A stretch of 64,000 bases of DNA from Cernens ardua (lineage in GTDB: Bacteria; Pseudomonadota; Gammaproteobacteria; Pseudomonadales; Halomonadaceae): the NCBI RefSeq assembly GCF_051251085.1, contig NZ_JBPCZH010000002.1:186001-250000 (forward strand), written 5' to 3'. A program made the translations under genes and the position numbers. Positions 34,950 to 43,857 of the stretch are shown piece after piece (the stretch's first letter is position 1; each line of letters opens with the position of its first letter). The notes below the pieces were generated by a model that did not search any database, was not told where the DNA came from, and was given only the letters and a program-made list of their open reading frames with translations.

Positions 34950-35430
34950 ATGATCCGATGGAGGTTTTTAAGGCAGGAGAGGGGCCATATTTATTTTTAC
35001 CTTGAGAGCCAGGAATCAGCGCCAGTACAACAAAAAATGAGGCTGAGTAATGAATGCCATGAGATGAACCGCCTATCAGGATCGTGAGAAGAACATAAGC
35101 GCCATCGAGTAGTGGAATACCCAATACCCACCAACCATTCATATTCAAGTCGTGAAGCCTTCGGATAGTAGAGAAGAGATAGATAAGAAAACCCAGGAAG
35201 GTCCAACATGACCAGAAGATGCATATGGCAAGTTCTGTATGTGTTAGTGGAGGAGTGGTAGGTGTGATGTTGATCGGTAACAGGTGCAGAGTATTGAAAA
35301 TGCGAACAAGCACTGAACCGATGATGGCATAGATAATACCTATTATTGCATAGGGTAAGCGTGCCATTCGTCCTTTGATGGAAAATAGGCGACGTAGAAG
35401 TGGTAAGTCATCCCGAGTCGATAATTGCAT
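34948..35430 (-). CDS. DUF805 family membrane protein
   Basis: A 160-residue inner-membrane protein with about four hydrophobic helices. The DUF805 (YhaH) signatures are all present: FSIKGRMARLPYAI near the N-terminus, TIRRLHDLNMNGWWVLG in the middle, and the C-terminal GSQGKNKYGPSP. The function of the family is unknown. The start at 35430 is preferred over the ATG two codons earlier because AAGGA is then 6 nt upstream; for the earlier ATG it would be directly adjacent. It is convergent with ilvD and shares its terminator region. Nothing in the context fixes its role. Confidence 0.88.
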   Translation of the reverse strand: MQLSTRDDLPLLRRLFSIKGRMARLPYAIIGIIYAIIGSVLVRIFNTLHLLPINITPTTPPLTHTELAICIFWSCWTFLGFLIYLFSTIRRLHDLNMNGWWVLGIPLLDGAYVLLTILIGGSSHGIHYSASFFVVLALIPGSQGKNKYGPSPALKTSIGS

Positions 35431-35718
35431 TCTCATTCCTTTTATAATTGTTCTGAATTGACAGACGCTTTTGAATAATATGCAGAGACCTTGCTTTCTA
35501 TCACCTCACTAGAGTGAACCTTGTAGCATCCAAACATGATGCGAAGACCATGTCAGTTTATGTAATCTGCTATCTATATACACTGCAAGCGTTATGAATG
35601 TGTTGGATATCCTGCTTGCCAGCCCTCCATCTTATCGTTATAGCGGGGTTACTGACTTTCACTCTTGAGCTGACGTTCCATTTTTGATCGGAAACGTTGC
35701 GGAAGGTTGTACACGTTA

Positions 35719-36315
35719 TTACCAGGGATACGATTTCCGTTGCTCCTCGGCTGAACTCCCCTTTTTCATCTCATCCAGAAATTTACGTGCCAGATAGAGG
35801 CCTGCAATACTGCGAGCCTCATGGAAATCATCGCGAGCCAACAGTTCATCCAGTTTGCTCCAGGGGTAGCGGATGACTTCCAATGGCTCGGGTTCATCGC
35901 CAGGTAATGAGTCTGGATACAGATCCTGTGCCAGCATGACCGTAATGCGATGGGACATATAGTTGGGTGCCAGGCTAATCTCTTTCAATGCTTCGATTTG
36001 ATGTGCCCCCATGCCGCACTCTTCTTTAAGCTCGCGATTGGCTGCAGAAACAAGATTCTCCCCCGGATCGACGGAACCTTTGGGTAGCCCTAGCAGGTAC
36101 TGTTCGAATCCAGCGGCATATTCTCTGACCAACAGGAAATGTTCGTCGTCCGGCACGGCAACGATCATTACGGCTGCATGGTGGTTACTGTTTGCAAGCC
36201 GTTCAAACGTACGATGCTCCCCATTGGAAAATTCAAGGTCCAGCGATTCTATATGGAAGAGGCGTGAGTCAGCTACATGGCGGCATTCCAGAATTTTGGG
36301 AGGATGATTCGGCAT
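35719..36315 (-). CDS. nudE: ADP compounds hydrolase NudE
   Basis: This Nudix hydrolase of about 198 residues probably hydrolyses ADP-ribose, NADH and diadenosine compounds, as E. coli NudE (186 residues) does. The Nudix box GSVDPGENLVSAANRELKEECGM lies at about 36000-36068, with the conserved REx2EE. The upstream FLLVREYAAGFEQYLLGLPKG and downstream PNYMSHRITVMLAQDLYP match NudE. The start is uncertain: ATG 36315 has a GGA 8 nt upstream, while a TTG at 36378 would extend the protein by 21 residues. It is divergent from hslR. Confidence 0.92.
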   Translation of the reverse strand: MPNHPPKILECRHVADSRLFHIESLDLEFSNGEHRTFERLANSNHHAAVMIVAVPDDEHFLLVREYAAGFEQYLLGLPKGSVDPGENLVSAANRELKEECGMGAHQIEALKEISLAPNYMSHRITVMLAQDLYPDSLPGDEPEPLEVIRYPWSKLDELLARDDFHEARSIAGLYLARKFLDEMKKGSSAEEQRKSYPW

Positions 36316-36522
36316 CTGATATTCCGTGAGAACAGGGTGCGTTGGTAAGGTAAGGGCACTCGCTATCTTCCTGGCCAATCCGTAATTCCAACCATTCAGT
36401 GAGATAGATCAGTCGTTGTTAGCCTGGCGACGTTGATGACACCATAGCACGAGTTTCCTGGCGGCGGGAGTTCAACCTTGGCGGCATGATCATGGTTTCC
36501 AGATATGTGATCTACTGAAGCC

Positions 36523-36551
36523 CTTGCTGATTGGCATCATCATCCCCATAT
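36523..36551 (+). promoter_or_regulatory. Candidate sigma32 promoter of hslR-hslO
   Basis: CTTGCT (36523-36528) and CCCCATAT (36544-36551) are separated by 15 bases. The -10 is a perfect match to the RpoH consensus CCCCATNT and the -35 keeps the core CTTG. Initiation would be about 105 bases before the hslR start. The genes downstream encode the heat-shock proteins Hsp15 and Hsp33. Confidence 0.62.
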
Positions 36552-36665
36552 AGGAAGTATTCACCCAGAGATGTTGAGGCACATCCTGCCTTGCAATAAA
36601 GCCGATGCGCTATGTCCCTTCGCTTATTGATCGGTTTTCGCGAAGGGCCTTTGTTGGGAGCAAAC

Positions 36666-37055
36666 ATGGAACAGGTTCGACTCGATAAATGGTTGTGGGC
36701 TGCACGTTTCTTCAAGACACGCGCGCTTGCAAAGAAGGCCATTGAAGGGGGAAAGGTTCATTACAATGGTGAACGTACCCGTACCAGCAAACAGGTACAG
36801 GTGGGGGCAATCCTGCAGGTCCCACAGGGCTGGGATGTCATGGATATCGAAGTCATTGCCTTGAGTGATCAGCGTCGTAATGCCGATCATGCACGTACCC
36901 TTTACAGCGAAACCGAGGAGAGCAAGGCGCGTCGGGCCCATGAATCCGAATTGCGCAAAATGGCTCAGCAAAGCATGCGTGCGCCGCAACATCGTCCGGA
37001 TAAAAAGTCACGCCGTGAAATTCAACGTTTTCAGCGGCAAGGGTTTGATGACTAA
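36666..37055 (+). CDS. hslR: Heat shock protein 15 (S4-domain RNA-binding)
   Basis: Hsp15 binds 50S subunits that carry a stalled peptidyl-tRNA and helps rescue them. The protein has 129 residues (E. coli HslR 133). The S4 domain is MEQVRLDKWLWAARFFKTRALAKKAIEGGKVHYNG (written here only as its core, residues 4-38), followed by a basic C-terminal region ending KKSRREIQRFQRQGF. ATG 36666 is chosen because GGGAG lies 5 nt upstream and the S4 domain begins there; an upstream frame start at 36612 has no SD. A sigma32-like promoter precedes it. hslO follows after 186 bp, as in many gammaproteobacteria. Confidence 0.95.
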   Translation: MEQVRLDKWLWAARFFKTRALAKKAIEGGKVHYNGERTRTSKQVQVGAILQVPQGWDVMDIEVIALSDQRRNADHARTLYSETEESKARRAHESELRKMAQQSMRAPQHRPDKKSRREIQRFQRQGFDD

Positions 37056-37241
37056 AGCGTAGTATTCGTGCGGTTATTGTTCACAGCAGTGAATGGTGGA
37101 AAATCCTTTTAAAGTGAGCCAAACGCCATTTGTCCTCTAATACAGGCGCAGCATACTGCATAGAGGATGTTTTTCATGCCATGAAATAACCGTGATATCT
37201 CGCTCACTTTGCGTTATCACCCTCTCTATGGAATTTATGTT

Positions 37242-38159
37242 ATGACAGATACAGTATTTGACGGCCTTCAGCGTTTTACCTTCGATGACACGCGTGTAAG
37301 AGGAGAACTCGCTCAGTTGGACGACACATATCAGCAGGTACTCTCACGCCATGAGTATCCGGCACCGGTTGCCCGCCTGTTGGGTGAGTTACTGGCGGCG
37401 AGTGCGTTGTTGACTGAAACCATCAAACTGAATGGGATTCTAAGCCTCGAAGTGCGTGGTGAAGGCCCGGTAACGCTTTTGATGGCTGAATCCAACCCCG
37501 GTTCACAGGGTGTAGCCCAACGTTTGCGTGCGATTGCACGTTATGATGAAGAGAAAGTGACAGCGCTTCAGTCAGCAAGCAATGAAGATCCCACCTTCAA
37601 CAGCCTGTTCGGCAATGGGCAATTGGTGATCACGCTTGATCCCGAGGAAGGGCAGCGCTATCAGGGTATTGTGGCATTGGACAAGCCGACTTTGGGGCAG
37701 TGTCTGGAAGATTACTTCGAGCGTTCCGAGCAATTGCCCACCCGTTTATGGTTGGCCTCCAATGGGCAACGCTCAGCGGGGCTTCTGGTTCAAAAACTCC
37801 CAGAAGACAAAACCCTGAGCGATCAGGATGCGTGGAATCGGATTGTGATGCTATCGGACACCATCAAGCCTGAAGAGCTGCTGGCGCTTACACCGAAGGA
37901 TATTCTTTTCCGCCTCTTTCATGAAGAGAAAACACGTGTGTATGAGCCTTCTGCCTTGGCATTTGGGTGCACCTGTTCGCGTGAGCGTTTTGCTCAGGCA
38001 CTTCATCGCCTTGGCGCCAATGAACTTCGTGGCATCATTAAGGATGAAGGCGAAATCGATACGCAGTGCCATTTCTGTAATACTCGCTACGTCTTTAATG
38101 CTGCAGATGTCGAGAGCCTGATTGAAAACCCGGACGAGCCCTCCCCGATGTTACACTAA
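37242..38159 (+). CDS. hslO: Redox-regulated chaperone Hsp33
   Basis: Hsp33 is a cytoplasmic holdase activated when oxidation releases its zinc. The protein has 305 residues (E. coli 292). The four zinc cysteines are visible in FGCTCSRERF (about 37965) and QCHFCNTRY (about 38064), spaced CxC-x31-CxxC. The N-terminal domain has APVARLLGELLAASALLTETIKLNG and the conserved RGEGPVTLLMAE. ATG 37242 is preferred over the ATG at 37209 because homologues start with about ten residues before LQRF; its SD (GGA) is weak. The 186-bp gap after hslR may hold a separate promoter, but I see no clear one. Confidence 0.96.
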   Translation: MTDTVFDGLQRFTFDDTRVRGELAQLDDTYQQVLSRHEYPAPVARLLGELLAASALLTETIKLNGILSLEVRGEGPVTLLMAESNPGSQGVAQRLRAIARYDEEKVTALQSASNEDPTFNSLFGNGQLVITLDPEEGQRYQGIVALDKPTLGQCLEDYFERSEQLPTRLWLASNGQRSAGLLVQKLPEDKTLSDQDAWNRIVMLSDTIKPEELLALTPKDILFRLFHEEKTRVYEPSALAFGCTCSRERFAQALHRLGANELRGIIKDEGEIDTQCHFCNTRYVFNAADVESLIENPDEPSPMLH

Positions 38160-38485
38160 TGCCTGCGTGAGCCGTCCATGCAAGTGATAAGTGCCTGAAC
38201 ACGCATGGGTGTGTGTACATGCCCGGGTGTCTGTACAACTGCATCAGAGGCGGCCGCAAGTTGGCCTTTTTAAATAAACATGCTCTAATTCAGTACGTTA
38301 TATCGACTGTGGCGCCTCGAAAGCCGTTTGCAGGGGCGTCACATGGAAAAGCTGAGCCATGCATGCAGTACTTGCGTTGTAATAAGCGCATGTGGCTTAG
38401 TGTGCCCGTTTGAGGCGTGATGCAGGTTAACCACTTGCTGTTAACACGCCCTTGGATAAAACATCTTCAGACATATTTGGTAGCC
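38160..38485 (+). other. Intergenic region hslO-tex
   Basis: No gene is supported in these 326 bases. A small hairpin GGCC-7 nt-GGCC followed by TTTTT (38252-38271) may be a weak terminator for hslO. An upstream in-frame GTG/ATG pair for tex at 38417/38420 follows GAGG, but the added residues do not resemble Tex. Confidence 0.4.
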
Positions 38486-40903
38486 ATGGATAAGCAGCAA
38501 AGTGCCGATCACGCTCAGGTCATTTTTCCGCGTTTGGCAGAAGAACTCAGTATTCGTCTCTCGCAGGTCAAGGCCACGGTTGAGCTTCTTGACGAAGGGG
38601 CCAGCGTGCCTTTCATCGCCCGTTACCGCAAGGAGGTCACGGGGGCATTGGATGATTCGCAACTGCGTGAACTTGAGGAACGTCTGCGTTACCTGCGGGA
38701 GCTCGAACAGCGCCGTGAAGCGGTGATCGATGAAATCCGTCAGCAGGGAAAACTGGATACCGCTCTGGAAAACCAACTGCGGCAGGCTGATACCAAACAG
38801 CGTTTGGAAGATCTTTATCTACCATTTCGCAAAAAGCGCCGTACCAAGGCGCAAATCGCACGTGAAGCCGGTCTTGAGCCATTGGCGGATGCTTTGCTGG
38901 CTAACCCCTCCCTTGATGCGGAAGCAGAGGCTATGCCTTATGTGGCCGCATCTCAGTCCATGGTGGCCGAAAACGGCGATAGTCTTGCCCTGTCTGATAC
39001 CAAGGCTGCATTGGATGGTGCCAGGCAGATTTTGATGGAGCGCTTTGCTGAAGACGCTGAGTTGCTGAATATACTGCGTGAACGCCTGTGGCAGGAAGGG
39101 GAAGTTACCGCGCAGGTGGTCCCCGGTAAGGAGCAGGAGGGCGCCAAGTTCTCCGATTACTTTGATTACAGTGAGCCGGTAGCCAAAGTCCCTTCCCACC
39201 GCGCACTTGCCATGTTCCGTGGTCGCAACGAAGGAATTCTAAGTATTTCCATTCGTTTGCCGGGGGAAGAAGAAGCCTTGCGTCATCCTGCCGAAGGTAT
39301 TATTGCCAAGCGTGTTGGCATCATACTGCCCGCGGCGACCAAAGGCCGTACTGCGGGTGATAAATCCGCACAATCCTGGTTGGCTGAGGTTGTCCGTTGG
39401 ACGTGGCGAGTCAAACTTTATACAAGTCTGGAAACCGAGCTTTTCACACGCTTGCGTGAACATGCCGAGCAGTCTGCCATCGATGTTTTCGCCGATAACC
39501 TAAAGGATTTATTGCTGTCCGCCCCTGCAGGTGAGCGGGCTACACTTGGGCTTGATCCGGGGCTACGTACCGGTGTCAAGGTCGCCGTTGTGGATGGCAC
39601 CGGTAAATTGCTGGATACTGCCACCATTTATCCGCACCCGCCGCATAACCGCTGGGCAGATGCACTGGCAGTACTCAAGGCACTCTGTCTGAAACACAAT
39701 GTACAGTTGATTGCGATCGGTAATGGAACAGCCAGCCGCGAAACGGATAGGCTCGCGCAGGAATTGGTCAAGGGCGTACCCAGTGTGAACGGGCGTTCGT
39801 TAACCAAAGTGGTTGTCAGTGAAGCAGGGGCTTCTGTCTACTCCGCTTCTGAATATGCGGCAAAGGAATTTCCTCAGCTGGATGTCACTTTACGTGGAGC
39901 GGTTTCCATTGCGCGTCGTTTGCAGGACCCACTGGCCGAGCTCGTCAAGATCGACCCCAAATCCATTGGTGTTGGGCAATATCAGCACGATGTTTCTCAA
40001 TTGAAGCTGGCCCGCACGCTGGATGCAGTGGTTGAGGACTGTGTTAATGCCGTAGGTGTTGACCTGAATACCGCTTCATCAGCACTACTGGCCCGTGTGT
40101 CCGGGTTGAATACCCTGTTGGCGGAAAGTATTGTGACCACCCGTGATCAGCAGGGCGCTTTCAAGGATCGTCGCAATTTGCTGGATGTCAGCCGCCTGGG
40201 ACCCAAAACCTTCGAGCAGTGTGCTGGTTTCCTGCGTATCAATGGAGGTGATAACCCTCTGGATGCCTCGGCAGTTCACCCTGAAGCCTATCCGGTGGTC
40301 GCGCGTATTGCTGAATCAACGCACCATGCAGAGGGTACGTTGATTGGTGATAGTGCTTTTTTGAAGACGCTGAATCCTGCCGATTACGTTGATGAGCGAT
40401 TTGGTTTGCCGACGGTCACCGATATCCTGAAAGAACTTGATAAACCTGGCAGAGACCCCCGTCCCGAATTCGTAGTGGCGACGTTCAAGGATGGCGTAGA
40501 GAAAATCACCGATCTGAATCCGGACATGATCCTGGAAGGTGTGATTACCAACGTGACGCATTTCGGTGCTTTCGTCGATATTGGTGTGCATCAGGACGGA
40601 TTGGTGCATATCTCTGCGCTCTCCAATACTTTCGTCAAGGATCCCCGTGATGTGGTCAAGGCGGGCGATATCGTCAAGGTGAAAGTGATGGAAGTCGATG
40701 TTGAACGCAAACGTATCGGGCTAAGTATGCGGTTGGAAGACAACGCCAGTGAACAGGCGACTTCTGCCCCTGCACAGACTGGTAGTAAGCGGGGAGCCGG
40801 AAAAGGGCTCTCTGGCAAAAAACATAAATCCGATCAGGGTGGTCGTGAGGCCCCGATGGGGGCATTAGGTGCCGCCTTGTTGAAGGCGGGCGCCAAAAAG
40901 TAA
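38486..40903 (+). CDS. tex: Tex family RNA-binding transcription accessory protein
   Basis: Tex is a conserved nucleic-acid-binding protein of about 770-800 residues implicated in transcription and RNA quality control. This one has 805. The N-terminal domain holds ATVELLDEGASVPFIARYRKEVTGALDD. The YqgF-like domain starts at LGLDPGLRTGVKVAVVDGTG (about 39550). Helix-hairpin-helix segments contain NTASSALLARVSGLN and RNLLDVSRLGPKTFEQCAGFLRI. The C-terminal S1 domain is GVITNVTHFGAFVDIGVHQDGLVHIS, followed by a Gly/Ser/Lys tail. ATG 38486 fits the family N-terminus, though its SD is weak; ATG 38420 has GAGG 4 nt upstream and would add 22 residues. It is monocistronic with a terminator. Confidence 0.95.
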   Translation: MDKQQSADHAQVIFPRLAEELSIRLSQVKATVELLDEGASVPFIARYRKEVTGALDDSQLRELEERLRYLRELEQRREAVIDEIRQQGKLDTALENQLRQADTKQRLEDLYLPFRKKRRTKAQIAREAGLEPLADALLANPSLDAEAEAMPYVAASQSMVAENGDSLALSDTKAALDGARQILMERFAEDAELLNILRERLWQEGEVTAQVVPGKEQEGAKFSDYFDYSEPVAKVPSHRALAMFRGRNEGILSISIRLPGEEEALRHPAEGIIAKRVGIILPAATKGRTAGDKSAQSWLAEVVRWTWRVKLYTSLETELFTRLREHAEQSAIDVFADNLKDLLLSAPAGERATLGLDPGLRTGVKVAVVDGTGKLLDTATIYPHPPHNRWADALAVLKALCLKHNVQLIAIGNGTASRETDRLAQELVKGVPSVNGRSLTKVVVSEAGASVYSASEYAAKEFPQLDVTLRGAVSIARRLQDPLAELVKIDPKSIGVGQYQHDVSQLKLARTLDAVVEDCVNAVGVDLNTASSALLARVSGLNTLLAESIVTTRDQQGAFKDRRNLLDVSRLGPKTFEQCAGFLRINGGDNPLDASAVHPEAYPVVARIAESTHHAEGTLIGDSAFLKTLNPADYVDERFGLPTVTDILKELDKPGRDPRPEFVVATFKDGVEKITDLNPDMILEGVITNVTHFGAFVDIGVHQDGLVHISALSNTFVKDPRDVVKAGDIVKVKVMEVDVERKRIGLSMRLEDNASEQATSAPAQTGSKRGAGKGLSGKKHKSDQGGREAPMGALGAALLKAGAKK

Positions 40904-40911
40904 TTGGATTC

Positions 40912-40946
40912 ATGGGGGTGGGCTTGTGAGCCGCCCCCATTTTGTT
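40912..40946 (+). terminator. Intrinsic terminator of tex
   Basis: ATGGGGG (40912-40918) pairs with CCCCCAT (40934-40940), with further pairs inside the 15-nt loop, and is followed by TTTGTT. It starts 9 bases after the tex stop. Confidence 0.72.
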
Positions 40947-41164
40947 GGATAGTGTACCCCATTAATTGAATCTGAATGGCGCCACTTTCTGTACTTCTCC
41001 TGTTACAATGGCATATAGAGGTAGCAGAGGTGGTTTGACTATAGTGAACGCTGATCCAGCCACTGGGTGTCGTGCTTTCCACGCTGCCGAAAGTGGCCTG
41101 CATTCGTCTGAATGAGCGCGAAGCTGGCAATCTGGATGCGCCAGCCTTGATGGAATGAAGGTAT

Positions 41165-42814
41165 ATGCCCTTGTCTGAATCAATTGACAGTATCATTGCT
41201 TTTCTGCAACCGGCAATGCGGCGCGGTAGTATTGGTCGAATTCGTCGTGGTGTTGAAAAGGAAGGTTTGAGGGTAGAACCTGATGGACATGTTAGCCAAC
41301 AGCCCCATCCACTCGAATTGGGTTCCAAACTCACACATCCCTATATCACCACGGACTATTCGGAAGCATTGCTCGAATATGTAACACCCGTCTTTTGCAA
41401 GCCCTCGAAAGCGCTTGAATTTCTGGTCGATCTGCACCGATTCACTTATCAGTATATTGGCAAGGAACTGGTGTGGCCGGCGAGTATGCCAGCGCTTCTT
41501 GAAGGTAATGAAAGCATTCCCATTGCGGATTTCGGCACCTCTAACAAAGGGCGAATGAAACACGTATATCGTCGTGGATTGGATGTACGTTATGGTCGTA
41601 TCATGCAGTCCATTGCGGGTATTCACTATAATGTTTCACTGCCTGATGAACTGTGGCAGGTCCTGGCAGCGCATGAAACGGGGCAGGCTGAAGCCACATC
41701 GCTTGATGCTTCCACTATGGCGGACATGCGTTCCCGAGGCTATTTCCGCATTATTCGTAACTTTCGCCGTCACTCCTGGATCCTCAAATATCTGTTTGGT
41801 GCATCACCCGCCATTGATCGCAGCTTTCTGGATGGGCGAGACGATACCGGATTCGATAAAGTCGGCCAGCGTACATTGATTTCCCGTTATGCATCTTCTT
41901 TGAGAATGAGCGATCTCGGTTATCAAAACAAGGTACAGAATCAGCTTTCTGTCAGTTACGACAGCCTGCAAGATTACATAAAAACCTTGCGCTATGCGGT
42001 CAGTACGGCCTGGAGCGATTACGAACGGTTTTCCTCTGGCGGGGAGATTGGAGAAAACGGCAAGGATGGATGGCAGCAGCTGAATGCCAATATTTTGCAG
42101 ATTGAAAACGAATTCTATAGCGATATTCGTCCCAAACGCGTAGTTCGCCACCATCAAACCCCCACCCAGGCCCTTGAGGCCGAAGGCGTTGAGTATATCG
42201 AGGTACGCTGCCTTGATATCAACCCGCTTTTACCGGTAGGTATTGATGAAACGGCCATGCGTTTCATTGATACGTTTCTGATGTTTTGTTTGCTTTCCAC
42301 CGATGCGGTGATTACAGAGGAAGAAGAGCAAGCGCTGACTACTAATCAGGCACGTATTGTGCGTCGGGGGCGTGATCCAGAGCTGACCCTGATCGATGAA
42401 GGTGAAGAGCTGCCTTTGGGGGTAGTGGGGCATCGCATCATCAGTAGCATGCGGAAAGTCGCTGAATTACTGGATAGCAATGAAGAAGCTTCACCGCATA
42501 TTGATGCACTTGATGCTCTCGCACCGCGTCTTGATAACCCTGAGCTGACACCGGCAGGTCGAATCTACAAAGTGCTGACAGAAAATAATGAAGATTTTGT
42601 CGAGTGGACGCTTGAGCAAGCGCGTTCGCAAGCTTCTTCATTTCGTGCCCGTCCCATCGACAAGGCTAGAAATGCTCTGTTCGAGCAGCTCAGTGAAACC
42701 TCGCGTATCCAGCAAGGTGATCTTGAACGGGATGATCCCCTTTCATTTGATGAGTTTGTGGCTCTCTATTTTGAAAAGGCACATCGTGTCGCCCAGGCTT
42801 CTGAAGAAAATTGA
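41165..42814 (+). CDS. gshA: Glutamate-cysteine ligase (proteobacterial type)
   Basis: GshA makes gamma-glutamylcysteine, the first and limiting step of glutathione synthesis, using ATP. The protein has 549 residues (E. coli 518). Family marks are RRGVEKEGLRVEPDG (about residue 27), HPYITTDYSEALLEYVTP, KGRMKHVYRRGLDVRYGRIMQSIAGIHYNVSLP, the metal and ATP site region YIEVRCLDINPL, and the C-terminal FDEFVALYFEKAH. GAAGG lies 3-4 nt before ATG 41165. It is followed by dsbB after 170 bp; both relate to thiol metabolism, but in different compartments, so co-regulation is only a guess. Confidence 0.97.
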   Translation: MPLSESIDSIIAFLQPAMRRGSIGRIRRGVEKEGLRVEPDGHVSQQPHPLELGSKLTHPYITTDYSEALLEYVTPVFCKPSKALEFLVDLHRFTYQYIGKELVWPASMPALLEGNESIPIADFGTSNKGRMKHVYRRGLDVRYGRIMQSIAGIHYNVSLPDELWQVLAAHETGQAEATSLDASTMADMRSRGYFRIIRNFRRHSWILKYLFGASPAIDRSFLDGRDDTGFDKVGQRTLISRYASSLRMSDLGYQNKVQNQLSVSYDSLQDYIKTLRYAVSTAWSDYERFSSGGEIGENGKDGWQQLNANILQIENEFYSDIRPKRVVRHHQTPTQALEAEGVEYIEVRCLDINPLLPVGIDETAMRFIDTFLMFCLLSTDAVITEEEEQALTTNQARIVRRGRDPELTLIDEGEELPLGVVGHRIISSMRKVAELLDSNEEASPHIDALDALAPRLDNPELTPAGRIYKVLTENNEDFVEWTLEQARSQASSFRARPIDKARNALFEQLSETSRIQQGDLERDDPLSFDEFVALYFEKAHRVAQASEEN

Positions 42815-42984
42815 TACCACGGGATTACGTCATCTCGAATGCCCGATAATTCACTCAAATTGTTCGTGGTAGTGGCATGATCCATTTGCACTTGAAAGCG
42901 TGCTGTGGAGGATCGGGAACAGACGAGTCAGCAATCTGATGTGTGGTGACGGATTATATTTACAGGACAGGATTTGAAAAAACC

Positions 42985-43524
42985 ATGATAGACAAGCTGA
43001 ACCGAATTGTTGCGCGTGGCTGGTGTTTGCTGGGCGTATTACTTTGTATTTTCATGATGGGCTTTGCCTTGTTGCTCCAGCATGTATGGGGGCTACAGCC
43101 TTGTCCATTATGTATTTTTCAGCGTATTGCCGTGATTGCCACTTTTATCGTGCTGATTCCCGGTGTGTTTCAGAATCCCAAACGCTGGGGCGGGATCGTT
43201 TATGGTGTGCTTGGGATCATTACGTCCCTTGCAGGTGTTGCACTGGCTGCACGTCACGTTTACATTCAACACTTGCCACCGGATGCCATTCCCTCGTGTA
43301 GCCCCGGGATTGATTACCTGATGCAGGTATTGCCTTGGCAGACGGTGGTTGCACAGGTTCTGGAAGGTTCTGGAGAGTGTGCTCAGATTCACGGTATCTT
43401 CCTGGGTATTACTTTGCCCGGTTGGACCGGTATCGGTTTCTTTGTACTTTTCCTGATCAGCTTGTTCCTGTTCATCAGTTCTATTCATCGTACTCGCCGC
43501 AAGAAAAGTAGTCGTCTCCTATAG
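42985..43524 (+). CDS. dsbB: Disulfide bond formation protein DsbB
   Basis: DsbB is the inner-membrane quinone reductase that re-oxidises DsbA. The protein has 179 residues with four membrane helices. The first redox pair is in LQPCPLCIFQRIAV (CxxC), and the second pair is Cys in IPSCSPGIDYL and Cys in EGSGEC on the second periplasmic loop. The Arg after the CxxC (QRIAV) is the quinone-site residue. The start ATG 42985 fits the family (MIDKLN then helix 1); its SD (AGGA) is 13-15 nt away. A GTG at 42943 would extend the protein by 14 residues without support. Confidence 0.95.
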   Translation: MIDKLNRIVARGWCLLGVLLCIFMMGFALLLQHVWGLQPCPLCIFQRIAVIATFIVLIPGVFQNPKRWGGIVYGVLGIITSLAGVALAARHVYIQHLPPDAIPSCSPGIDYLMQVLPWQTVVAQVLEGSGECAQIHGIFLGITLPGWTGIGFFVLFLISLFLFISSIHRTRRKKSSRLL

Positions 43525-43551
43525 TCGAGACACTGTTGCAGGCTTCACGAG

Positions 43552-43584
43552 AACGCTGGCTTCCTTCGGGGCTGGCGTTTTTTT
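43552..43584 (+). terminator. Intrinsic terminator of dsbB
   Basis: A 12-bp stem with several G-U pairs (43552-43563 with 43568-43579) has a CTTC tetraloop and is followed by a T-run to 43584. It begins 27 bases after the dsbB stop. Confidence 0.85.
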
Positions 43585-43680
43585 ATACCTCAGAGGCAAC
43601 AACATACATGATGTGAGTGCTGAAATTTACGATGCAAGAAAAATGCTTATAGGGGAAAGAGGAAAAGAGGAAAAGTACTC

Positions 43681-43857
43681 ATGGTGGGGCGCATACGGCC
43701 GGTTGAAGAAATGACTGATGATGAGAAAGAGTATTTCAAGAAGAACAAATACAGAGGAAACAAATACAGAGGTGAGTGCCCCGTGCACGGAAATATAAAT
43801 CACAGGGCAATTCATTATCAGACAATTTACGGTATGCGCCGTATTTCAGCGCAATGA
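43681..43857 (+). CDS. Small basic protein of unknown function (58 residues)
   Basis: A 58-codon open frame starts at ATG 43681, with AGAGGA at 43666-43671 9 nt upstream inside a purine-rich stretch. The product is polar and basic: VEEMTDDEKEYFKKNKY, a short internal repeat NKYRGNKYRGE encoded by two tandem copies of a 15-base unit (about 43748-43777), then ECPVHGNINHRAIHYQ. I do not recognise a family. The single CPVHG does not make a zinc site on its own. It sits after the dsbB terminator and overlaps the 3' end of the convergent HAD gene by 12 nt. The SD and composition favour a real gene, but conservation is unknown, and it could be a chance frame. Confidence 0.4.
   Translation: MVGRIRPVEEMTDDEKEYFKKNKYRGNKYRGECPVHGNINHRAIHYQTIYGMRRISAQ

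Noticed and set aside
43627..43815. Minus-strand 62-codon hydrophobic frame
   Set aside because: No SD, and the plus-strand frame in the same place has a better SD and composition.
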